In this document: in pieces, positions 1 through 9,904 of the stretch
Layout: each line of letters begins with the position of its first letter
Position numbering within the stretch: the first letter of the stretch is position 1
NCBI GenBank assembly: GCA_907164885.2
Contig: OU015490.1
Coordinates: 216,044,134-216,108,133, forward strand
Length of the DNA: 64,000 nt
Reading direction: 5' to 3'
From: Dolomedes plantarius
Taxonomy: Eukaryota > Arthropoda > Arachnida > Araneae > Dolomedidae
Made by a program: the position numbers and the translations under genes
The notes under the pieces: generated by a model
What the model was told of the DNA's origin: nothing
The model's database searches: none
What the model saw: the letters and a program-made list of their open reading frames with translations, nothing else

Positions 1-335
1 ATAACTGTAGAATATTGTTCCAGTATTTTATATAACAACCGTTTAAAATATTTATTTCCATTTCTTTAAATCAGAAAATAAGTCATCAAAGGAGAAAAAA
101 AATTGATTTCCATGACATACCTTAAATAATGAATATTTATACTAGAATAATCTTGATAAATTGCAACATGTGTTTAATTTAATAAAAGTGAACTATTGTA
201 AAGATTTAAATTTAAATTTTTTCACATAGATCCTAACCATAGATTCCTTAATCGAAATTAATATTGATTGCATAACTTTAGATATTTAATTTATGCTTCA
301 CTGAACAATGATTTTTGAATTTTTGTGGAGTGCTT
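1..335. other. AT-rich sequence, nothing recognised
   Basis: Low-GC DNA without a credible open frame, tandem repeat or element end. Confidence 0.6.
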
Positions 336-899
336 ATACAGGGTGTACGGGCTAAAGGTACTTAAAACCTATGGGTTATTTTTACGGAACTACGTATGAC
401 AGTTTTTTAAAAAAATATTTAAATAGAAAGAACATCTCACCAAGTTTTAATATCAATCATAGATTTCGATCATAGTGTCATAGATTTCGAAGCGTGCATG
501 TTTTGTAACACAACAAACTTCTAAATGGTAATCCAGTTCTCTCCAAGGATTTCGTAGCATATCAAGAGATAGTACACGAATTGCTTGAATCATACGCTTC
601 TTCAACTCATTCACAGTTTCATTTTTTTGTTAATACTAACGGATTTAATGAATTCCCAAGCAAAACACTCCTGATATGGTAGGAAACACTTGGAGAGAAC
701 TGACATACCATTTAGACGTTAGTCGTGATACAAAAGGTGCACACATCGAAATATATGATACTATGATCGAAATCTATGATTGATATTAAAACTTGGTGAG
801 ATGTTCTTTCTATTTAAGCTTTTTTTTTAAACATAATGGATAGTTCTGTAAAACATAAATCATAACATTTGGATACTTTTAGCCCGGACACCCTGTATA
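336..899. mobile_element. Palindromic foldback derivative of a Tc/mariner-like transposon
   Basis: Both ends carry the terminal motif ACAGGGTGT followed by a GGGCTAAA-like block, in inverted orientation. The similarity continues inward for roughly 230 bp on each side (about 338-570 and 660-898). The arms contain the same coding remnant facing opposite ways. Read from the minus strand, the left arm gives a peptide with WRELDYHLEV and a stop. Read from the plus strand, the right arm gives WRELTYHLDV and KGAHIEIYD before a stop. This WxELDYRLDV...GAHIE pattern is, from family knowledge, the C-terminus of a Tc/mariner-type transposase. The element is therefore two copies of one transposon end joined head to head with a short loop, and cannot encode a transposase. 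The flanks are TA-rich, consistent with TA targeting, but no clean duplication is proven. Confidence 0.75.
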
Positions 900-959
900 T
901 TCATCAAATATATTCATACGAAATATATTCATCAATGTATATAAAATAAAATTTTGAAA

Positions 960-1640
960 TCAAGATTCATGTTCTATATTTCGTGCCAAACTACTTGCTA
1001 TTGAAGATGGTTTGAGATCTGTTAGAACTGATGTCGAATAAGGAAGAGAGTGGGTGACAGAGCCGGCTGATCTATTCTTCATCATCTAGGTTGACTACCT
1101 GTAATCTATGATATTCATTTGCAGTGGGTCTCCTCTCATGTGGGTCTATTTGGCAATGATATGGCTGGAACCGTAGCAAAGGAGGGTATCGCTGAAAGTA
1201 CACTAACATCTTTAGCTCTTACTTATCTGGAGATTTATTCCGTAAGGAAATCATTTATCAAGTATACTTGGAAATCTCCCCCGTCCATGACTGACACTTA
1301 GAAGTCTGCCCTGGTAGAACTCTTTTGTTCAAGGATGATAGAGGGGAGCAGACTTCCTTCTGTGGGTTTGCAGTGGCCACATGAGATGCCTACAATGTGA
1401 TCGATAAAAGAAAAATTTTCCCTTTTGTATAAAGTGTAATTCTGTGCAGGCCACTCCTGTCCACTTCCTAACTTAAACGTATATCGGGACGAATTTATTA
1501 CCGATACTCGTCTATTAATGGACCTCCTGAGGATTTATGGATCTGGTCGGGTGCCGTTGGACCAGAAGGGATTAAAAATCAGAACAACAAACTTTTGAAA
1601 TGATTCTAATAGGGCTCACCTCCATTTCATCCCCTTTATC
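960..1640 (+). pseudogene. LINE (non-LTR retrotransposon) remnant: RNase H region and 3' part
   Basis: A decayed plus-strand coding remnant. The piece LLAIEDGLRSVRT is followed by LQWVSSHVGLFGNDMAG and VAKEG (about 1119-1190), which matches the end of the RNase H domain in I/Jockey-type LINEs (WIPSHVG.GNE.AD..AK). Further on, SVRKSFIKYTWK and a stretch reading GFMDLV correspond to the region after RNase H in such elements. Several stops and frameshifts break it. The part at about 1400-1560 has a recognisable, oppositely oriented relative at 46080-46265. No promoter, poly(A) tail or target duplication was identified, so only a 5'-truncated decayed fragment is claimed. Confidence 0.65.
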
Positions 1641-1659
1641 TACTAACATTTTTATGAGC

Positions 1660-3617
1660 GCCTTCTTATGCTCACCATTGGTCATCATACCAATGACCAA
1701 TTGCTGACGTACCAGATCTCAATTCTAATTTTTTTTCTGGTATGTTATAGACTTTATTATTAAACTCTAAGTTGCAATGCAAAACATGTATTTGTTAAAA
1801 GAATTGCTACAACAGCTTTTAACTCACATTTTTATATTATGAAAATAAAGATACGCCATATTAGAGCATTTTCCATTTCATCTTGAGTATTCTTTGAAGT
1901 CCCCAGTATTAATAAAAACGCTTCAACAAAAAATCCTGCAATTGTTTTTAACGTACACTTTTCAGAGAAAGTTTAGGTATAATATAAACTTTTCCATACA
2001 GATAAATAATAAAAGAGTATTTTTGTTGAGTTTTAATTACTGCTCCTTGAAATTCTAGTTTATATTAAAATTCCTTGTTATATGGATTTGAAAGAGAAAG
2101 GTCCAAAATTTCTTAATGCTTGGTAACACGGTTAACTTCACTAAATTTTGTATTAGTATTTAATTTGGAACATTGTAGTTGAAACAGAATTAAGTTTCCT
2201 TGTAATTTCAATTAATTAATTTATGCCAATCGGTATTTCGCTTAATTGAAATTTTATGATGATGAAATATTGTATTAGATTTTAAAATTTTTCTGCTAAT
2301 AGAGCTTAAGATCACATTGAAATGAATTACTCTGTACTGAAATTTATTCCCTATTGCTTGCTGCATTAGAATCGAACACGAGGAAATCAAATAATCCTGG
2401 AAATTATTTTAATTTGCATGAACTCAAAATTATGCTTGTGAGCTAATTTATCTCATTCAATTTGTTATAAGCACTCAATTCTTCATTAAGAAATGGGATT
2501 GGATTGTTGGTGTTCGGAGTTTTGAATCAATTGATTGATTTTGTATTCTTAATGAATCATAATCATTCACAACTTTGAAACGTAAATGATAGCCATTTAA
2601 AACTTACGTTCAATTTCAATATATTAAATAATCTGATTTGTTGAATAAAATATTTTGATTATCCATTGAGTTGGATGTTGCATAAATAATCTGATATTTA
2701 ATCACTGGAAAACTGATAATTAATTTGTATGATCATAAACATTATTAGAACACATTTTGCTCAAACTGTTACTCATTATGTATGCGAACAAGTTAATAAA
2801 CGAACTGAATTTCCTAGTAAGATAATTTATGTATTGGAGTACATATTTACATTAGGACTCCTCAGTTTATTATTGGAGGCCTTTAACGCATATTTTAACT
2901 GATTTGCATATGATGAAACAGTTCTGAGCAATAACTAAGGGAGCTAACCAATTCGTTCCTGAAGACAAACATCTGAAGGAATGGGAGACATTGAAAGTTC
3001 TATAAATTACTACAAAACAAAACTCATAGGATAAAATAATCCTGCAATAATTAGCCAGTTATTAAACTTTATTTTATTTAAATTCATTTAGCATGTTTTT
3101 ATAATTATTAACTTATTATATTTTAAATACGTTTTTTATAAGTAAATTATAATGTTTTCTTTAAAAAAAGTATATTCATGTAATTTTTAGAAAAATGTTA
3201 TTCAAGATATTTATAAAATCCTGCATAGTTATAAGTTTTGTTTTTGTGTAAATTTTCTCTACGTTTATAAATTTGCATTTAAATTTATCACTATAAATAT
3301 GGTACGTTTTTATCCAGTACCCTTTTCATTAAATTACTCAGAAACACTTTTGAATGATTATGTTTTAATTTATAATCTCAAAAACTTAATAAATGTCTCC
3401 AAGGTTAGAATGTCTGTTAAAAATGATAGATAAATCTTCAATTTCACATCCTAATTGATTTAGAAAATTATCAGTTCTAAGAAACATATCAGGGACAAAT
3501 ATTATCCTAGTATTCTGTTTCTATTATTGCTTTATAAAGCAAAAAACACTGCATATCTTGCTTTTGCATCATTACATGTAGTAACCGATCCGTGTCTAGG
3601 CACACACTCATCAAACT
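1660..3617. other. AT-rich intergenic sequence
   Basis: Roughly 2 kb of low-complexity, stop-rich AT DNA downstream of the neuroligin gene. No element ends, RNA gene or coding frame could be supported. Confidence 0.55.
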
Positions 3618-3655
3618 ATATCTATAAATTTCTTAATTATGGGTTCTCTAATTGT

Positions 3656-3693
<38 letters not shown>

Positions 3694-4214
3694 AAAACTA
3701 GTAATTTCTTAATTCAACACTCGTAACATTTAAAAACTATTAATTCCTCACTTTACTATTCCAAATTACAAACCCTTTTTTAATCCCTTAAAACATTTAA
3801 TTCCCTTTGGGCATTCGAGTTAAATTCCATTATTACAGCCTTCGGCAAAATCATTCAAGATGGCTGTCTTTTTAACTAAAAGGACGCGGCGCGACGTCAA
3901 TACAAGTTTAAATCAGTTCTGCACATCAACAACAACTTTAAACCAATCAGCTATTAAGACACACCCTTTAATCACGTGGTGTACTGAAGTTTATATAATG
4001 CTTGTTACCCGGAAGTAGGACGGATTCCTGTATTTTCACTTGCTGCACCCATACCGACGGATCGGTCGGTATATTGAATAAAAAATGTTCCCGTAACAAG
4101 CTCGTAGTCGTCGTCTTTGGTCATGGAGTAAATTTATTCTCTAATATAACTGCATTTCCTCACCGTAGCATGGGAGACTAGATATCTTCTGGGCCTGCGT
4201 TCTGTCTCCCATGT

Positions 4215-4267
<53 letters not shown>

Positions 4268-4304
4268 ACAATTACAGAACCCATAAATAAGAAATTAATA
4301 GATA
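3618..4304. repeat. Inverted repeat with (TA)n inner edges around an LTR-like insert
   Basis: About 45 bp at 3618-3665 (containing ATGGGTTCTCTAATTGTG) recur inverted at 4260-4304 (CACAATTACAGAACCCAT), and each arm runs inward into a (TA)n tract (3658-3686 and 4222-4263). The enclosed ~540 bp is richer in GC than its flanks. It carries a TATA-like TTTATATAATG near 3991, an AATAAA at about 4077 and ends ...CTCCCATGTTACA just before the right TA tract, which is how a solo LTR would look. No matching TGT start was found, so the LTR identity is tentative; the flanking inverted repeat is seen directly. Confidence 0.5.
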
Positions 4305-5518
4305 GTTTCCAAACATTTTCTTCAACAATATTCTTCTGATTATAAAAAACAGTACTTTTAAATTTTAAAATTTAATTCTCTTTCGGTTTAGGAACTTTGA
4401 AAAGACCAGCGTATTACATCATTTGCAAACAGATTTTTTAAAAAAAGTTAAGAATAAAATATTGAATTTTAAGTATCGAAAAATATTTTTGTCGATATGA
4501 ATGTTAGCGTAAAATGCTGTAGGAGAGAAGCATTTTTTACTTCCACACGTGTTCCCTCCAAAAACACGAAAAGAACTGTTCACTTACAGGATACGTTTTC
4601 TCGATTTGTATTGCAGAGATGAGTTTTAGCGCTATCGTAAATATATCATCTGGTATAGGAGAGTATTTTCCTTTTCCGACAACAGATTCTCAGCTTAAAA
4701 GCTTTGGATGAGTGCCCAGTATTTTTTAAAATTATTTACGATTATCTGAAAAAATGCAAGTGTAATATTTCTCGCTTTTATTTTTGTTCGTTGTGTTTTT
4801 AAATGATTCATATTTTTCAGTTTTATTTATTTATATTTATTTTAGTATTGATGATTATTTTTTTTAATTTTAATTATTATTTTTTTTTACAAACTTTGTA
4901 GCAATATATGTTCTTCTTAATTTACAATGGCAAGCAATAACCAAAAGTAAAATTGACTAAATGATAAGTGTAATAGAAGAAGAAAACAGGACGAATTAAT
5001 GTCTCAATGCTCTTACCTCCCGATATCGGCTACACACATTTCATGTCCTAATAGCCTCACAGGTCTAAAAGGAAAGAAGGGGAAAATCCATAATTTGTGG
5101 TATATCATAAACCGTGCAGAATGGACTCAGTAGAATTTTCAAGCGGTTCAGATGATTACCCATGCAGTCACGACAAGTTAAAAGCTAGATCAGGGATACT
5201 GAATCCATCTTTGGAAAATCTGGAAGGAATACACTATTAACAACTTATGACTTGTTAGAATTCCAATGTATTTATTCTTGATAAAATTAGATTCTTCAAT
5301 GTCTCCCTGATAAATTCAATGATAGAATTATATACGATCGGCCTACACAGTTTCTGCATAACCTCTTTGTCAATCCATCATTGATTTCATTTCCTGAGAT
5401 TCCGCAACATTGTAAGAATAAATAATTTTATTGCCTGCTCTCGGATTAAAATTAATGATTTAAATCTCTAAAACAAACGATTTTAGAGGAGTTGTTTCTT
5501 ATTCTATGTAACACTTCT
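4305..5518. other. AT-rich intergenic sequence
   Basis: No supported feature. There are T-rich runs near 4857-4890 and no long open frame. Confidence 0.5.
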
Positions 5519-6262
5519 GTCACAGTGAATGTAACATTTCATATGTAAGAAAGAAGGAGAGATAATTGGGAATGCGAATAAGCAGTAAAAATGGAAAAGC
5601 CGGGGTCCCGTTTTCTGTCAACGGGAGATCCCAATAAAAGGATAAAGTTGCCAAACAAATGAGAGGAAACGAGATATTTATGAGAAAAGCCATCTGCAGG
5701 ATGGAAGGAGTGGCACAAATGATGAAATATGCCAAAGGGTCAGAACTGTCGTTGGGAAATCCCCAACTGGAGTTAATGTGATAGGACAAGAGGTTAAGTG
5801 GACACCTGGAGGTGAGGAGCCGTGAGCACAGTACCAATATATTTAGGTGACGCCCACGCGATTTTTGATTCGGACGATTAAAAGTAGGTGGTCAGCGAGA
5901 TAGGTCAACGAGAGTGTAGTGATGAAAATCATTGAATATAGGCAGAAAACCAATAAGATGAAGGTGATGCCAAGATAAGGGCTAAAGAAAAAAAAAGAAT
6001 GGGTAGAGAATAGAGGTGAAATTTTAGAAAGATGTCCAGATCGAAAGCATTGTGAATACAAAGATGTCCTATCAGAGAAGGCGATAGATGTTAGCAACGA
6101 GATACAGAAGTTGCACGTCCTGAGAGTGGTCATCGTCCTTATGCTTTTATTGCCATCTCCCGTTGACACAACCCAGACTTTTCCGTTTTTACTACATGCT
6201 CGCATCCCCCAATTACCTTGCCTTCTTTCTTATAAATGAAATTTTACTTTCACTGTAACGAC
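5519..6262. repeat. Foldback element with ~130-bp inverted arms
   Basis: The left arm (about 5522-5650) and right arm (about 6130-6258) are imperfect inverted copies. Shared landmarks are CAGTGAA at the outer edge, TAAGAAAGAAGG, TAATTGGG, ATGCGA, CAGTAAAAATGGAAAAG versus the matching AGTAAAAACGGAAAAG, and CAACGGGAGAT with AATAAAAG. The ~480-bp loop has more G than the flanking DNA on this strand and no recognisable protein. The open frames across it on the minus strand (5520-5837 and 5843-6205) follow the palindrome and resemble no family I know, so they are not annotated as genes. The structure resembles a foldback transposon or a MITE that duplicated in inverted orientation. Confidence 0.6.
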
Positions 6263-7811
6263 TTCCCAAGTTATTTTTTAAGTATATCTTGAAAAACTTT
6301 CTGTGCAAGGCAATTGTGAATTCAAAACGGAACTGTACTCTATATTTCCATAACATAGAATATCCAGTATATTGCAATGTTGAATGCATGAGAAAATCTG
6401 AATTGGACGTATAAGGTATGAAGATAAAAAATTATTTCAGACTGAAAGGGCTACATATAGAAATATTTTACATTTATGATGTTGAAAACGTAATTTAGAA
6501 TAATATGTTCATTTTTGTAAAGAAAGTATTCAAACTACTTTAATTCACATTAGGTTTGTATATAAAGAGGAAAAACCAAATAAAAGTTCTTGGCATTTTA
6601 AAAATCTTACTGTGACCCCCCCCCCCCCTAAAAAAAAAAAAAAAAAAAAAAAAAGTTAAGTGGTTAATTGATGATATCGTTTTTAGTCATTAAAAGTGCA
6701 TCACCATTCAAAATTTATCACATAAAATTAAATCGCATAATTAAAATTATTCATTATTATTTATCTTAAAACTTACCTATTATTTTTATATATATTTATA
6801 TTTATTAATTATATATATATATTTGTATATATATATATTTTACTTTTTTAGTAACTTTTATTTTTTACTTTTAATAAAGTCGTTAATTTTAGCAAAAATA
6901 AACAATCAAATAAAATAATATTTTAATTAAAAGAAACCCTTATTCATTATGTGGTTAAACCTTTGTAAAATTAATACATATCACAGGAAAACAACTGTAA
7001 CAGACATAAAACAAGTGAGAATAAAACAATCAAGCAGTTTAATTGATATTATTTATTATAGCGACACATTTGCAGAATATAAACTATTACTGAAAAGCAA
7101 TAATAATGGCAAGTCTTATTTTAATTTTATGTAAAATTTTCTTGAACAAAAATACTTTGGGAGCACAACTTGCCGATACCTTTATCAAGATAGGTCTTTT
7201 CTTAAAAATGTTTCTCAACGGAAATTCAGCAGTTGTATATTTTGCAAACAAATTAAAAACTTCCATTTCAAATTACAAACGCATATACACAGAAGTTATG
7301 TCATTGTACAAATATAAATAATTGTTCTTACATATTCACAAGCATTCTTACATTTCTTCTGTACAGTTAGGACCTCAGTCATTTTGGAGATGATACATTT
7401 TATAAAACCATTTCTTAAATACGGTCGACGAAATAGTTTTTTTATTATAATTATTATTATCTTCTTTATGTTTCGATATGCAAGATCGTCCCATTACATA
7501 ATAATGTATGCATCATGTAACAAAATCCTTTTGTTTAAAAACCAGAACTAAATTTTCCTTGCGTGTTGATCGTCACAAACACTTTACATCAAACAAATTT
7601 TGACAGTAACTTTTAAGCACTCAAAGAAAAAAACAAAACCAAAAATTGATGAAAAATAATCCTTCTGCTGTGAAATGATTGTTTTTTTTCTGACGCTACC
7701 GTAGTCAGTAAAATAAGATTTGTAACAATTAAAGATGTAAAACACTTCTTTTTATGTAAGAAGGAATTCTTGAACACTTTAAATAATATTTTTCCGACTC
7801 ATAATTCCACT
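6263..7811. other. AT-rich region downstream of neuroligin; possible 3' UTR
   Basis: Holds a C-run followed by an A-run (about 6617-6654) and mixed AT repeats at 6780-6840. On the minus strand an AATAAA lies at 7441-7446. If the candidate tail exon is real, that signal would be about 370 bp downstream of its stop and could terminate the transcript. This is positional inference only. Confidence 0.35.
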
Positions 7812-8066
7812 TCAGAACATCACTGAACAGTTACAGGCTTTCGAACCGTGGTTCATAATTGTACGTGAGTGACGCACTTCCAATATTTCACTGAAAACAC
7901 ATCGAATATTTTCTTCGTATAAAACAGATTTTTGGACACATTTATCACATCCATTCAACTTTATATTTGATTGGGAAAAAGGAAATTCAGTCGTTTTTCC
8001 CCCCAGATCACGACAATGAAAATGTATCCTTTCTTTGTCGTTTGTTATCACCGTAAAAACGAATTT
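7812..8066 (-). CDS. Candidate last exon of the neuroligin gene (cytoplasmic tail)
   Basis: An open stretch of 84 codons ends at a stop at 7812. It is preceded on the minus strand by a pyrimidine-rich acceptor, CCTTCTTCTTAG, ending at 8067. If joined in phase 0 to a possible donor (ACG|GTACAC, exon end 8143) just after the membrane segment of the preceding exon, a 76-nt intron results and the frame stays open. The peptide is Cys-rich (GCDKC, ACNCSVMF end) with no domain I recognise and no classical PDZ-ligand terminus. The alternative donor ATC|GTAATA (exon end 8111) leads into an early stop. Frames of this length occur by chance in this DNA, so this is a proposal based mainly on position and the acceptor. 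Confidence 0.3.
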   Translation of the reverse strand, partial: KFVFTVITNDKERIHFHCRDLGGKTTEFPFSQSNIKLNGCDKCVQKSVLYEENIRCVFSEILEVRHSRTIMNHGSKACNCSVMF

Positions 8067-8106
8067 CTAAGAAGAAGGTTCTTGTAAAATTTTGCACAAA
8101 TTTGTA

Positions 8107-8597
8107 TTACGATCTTTCTTTATAATCCACGTGTTGGTGTACCGTCCTGTCTCTATTAAAATAAACGCCTGCAAATATTATTATATTTAGTATTAGTAGG
8201 GAGCACCCAATTCCGATGGTGACAGTCAAAGCTGTTGAGTAAGCGCCTTGCTGAAAAATCATAGCTAAAGAATCTGTTATGTTCATGGACTTTGGAGCAA
8301 CTGTGGGTCGTTCCTCTAATATGATTAATGTCGCGTAAGCACTTGTATTAATTCCACTGCTTTTCGCCGTGGTGGAAGTGGCAGCTGTAGTGGTGGTAGA
8401 TTGTGGTCTTGTTAATGTATCACCCGGGCTCCTGCTCCTGACTACTCCGTCGTATGTCAGTGGGTTGTCATGATCTTCCAACAAGTGGTGGCTACTTGTT
8501 GTTTCTGAAGCTGCTGCACGGTGAAGTGTTGGAATAAGATTGAGCCAAAATGACAAGCGGTGAGCATGGTAGTGGTCTCTGAGGCGTGGCTTCACAC
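8107..8597 (-). CDS. Nlg: Neuroligin exon: end of ectodomain, stalk, membrane segment
   Basis: The acceptor TTTTTAG|GT joins in phase 1 to the exon at 15058-15176, giving ...YLNLG-VKPRLRDHYHAHRL. This matches the neuroligin-conserved HIGLKPRVRDHYRA block near the end of the cholinesterase-like domain. A Ser/Thr-rich stalk follows (TTTTAATSTTA), probably O-glycosylated. Next comes one hydrophobic segment of about 24 residues (TVTIGIGCSLLILNIIIFAG) and a basic stop-transfer NRDRT. Reading straight on, the frame stops 11 residues after NRDRT at 8107, which is far shorter than usual neuroligin tails. Two donors precede the stop (exon ends 8143 or 8111), so the true exon end is unresolved. Type I membrane topology follows from the family; the short tail is the odd feature. 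Confidence 0.88.
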
Positions 8598-9904
8598 CTA
8601 AAAATGAAAACGTAATAATAAAGTATATTTTCAAACACAAATGAAATGTTATACTTTAAAGTAAAATGAGTGCTTAAAGTGCAAAGTAAAGATATATCAG
8701 CGTGGAAAATATTAATATTAAAGGTATTTGCTGTCATATAGATATTTATGCCCAGCAAAATATATCTAATGAATAGCCATTTACAAAGACAGATATAGAA
8801 TAACAAGTAGTATTTAACACTGCGTTAAATATAAAAACATAGGCCTGTTTAGAAATATGGAGATTTGATGATAATAGTACGAAACTGGCAAGAACTTGTT
8901 TAAAAAAAAGAATCTTTGTTTTGTATCATATAATTTTGTGATTGTCACGTTTAAAACTATATTGCCATAGTATAAACTTATCATGCTTCCAGCACTTATT
9001 CAAAAGAAATTTATGGCTAATCATTTAGATTAATACTTTTAAATTACAAATTTTAAATACTGTAAAAATACAAGAAAAGTTTTTAAAACTTATTAAAGTT
9101 TTTAAAACTTATTTAGGGTTTCCTATCCAACGTTCTGAGATTAATAGGGAAGTGATATATTATAATCAGAAGTAGCAACTACAAAAAGTTGGCATATTAG
9201 CAAAGATGACAGAAGGTCAAAGAAACGCTGATTGCTTAAAGTTATCCCGTTCTCTGAATAGGAAGTTAGTGGGGACGAATCCTTTTGGTGGAAGTACGAC
9301 AGCAATATGAATATATTCATTGAGTAAGTGCACTTGTTTAGATTGAAAACTAAAACTGACTATACAAGATAATTAAATTTCTACAACCTGTTAGCATTGC
9401 AGCAAAGTAAAGCTTTGGGCTGAATTTTGATATCGTTCAAGAAAAGAAGTTTCAATATAACATGATTTAAGATAATTATTATAACTTTATTAGTCTTAAT
9501 ATAACATTTAATGTTATGCACTATAACACTAGATAAAATTTGTTATAAATTTCTTATACGATATCCATTAGTGAGATTTAAAAATTTACTGATAACAAAA
9601 TTTTTCTAATTATAATTTTACCAATAAGTATAACACATTTTAGAGTTGAAATGCAAGGGGGGGGGGGGTACTAAAAATATTATATAAAAGAACTGTTTCC
9701 AAAACTTAATGTATTTGACTCGCACATTCCAAAGGAACTTGGGATTTCATAAAAAAATAATCATATAGCTAGAGTTATATGTATTGAACAAACTCTTTTA
9801 CAGTGAGAGGTAAAAGTAACGAGCTTGTCTGTTGTATAAACAATTTAGGATAGTTTGAATAGCTTTTCCATACTGGAAACATTGATTAAAATGTGTATAA
9901 TTAA
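8598..9904 (-). other. Neuroligin intron (between 15058-15176 and 8107-8597), part
   Basis: AT-rich intronic DNA; the whole intron is 6460 bp. There is a G-run at about 9657-9668. Nothing else is recognised before the piggyBac end. Confidence 0.6.

Noticed and set aside
6949..7321. Two overlapping plus-strand frames of 61 and 71 codons
   Set aside because: Length expected by chance in AT-rich DNA, no splice or family support.
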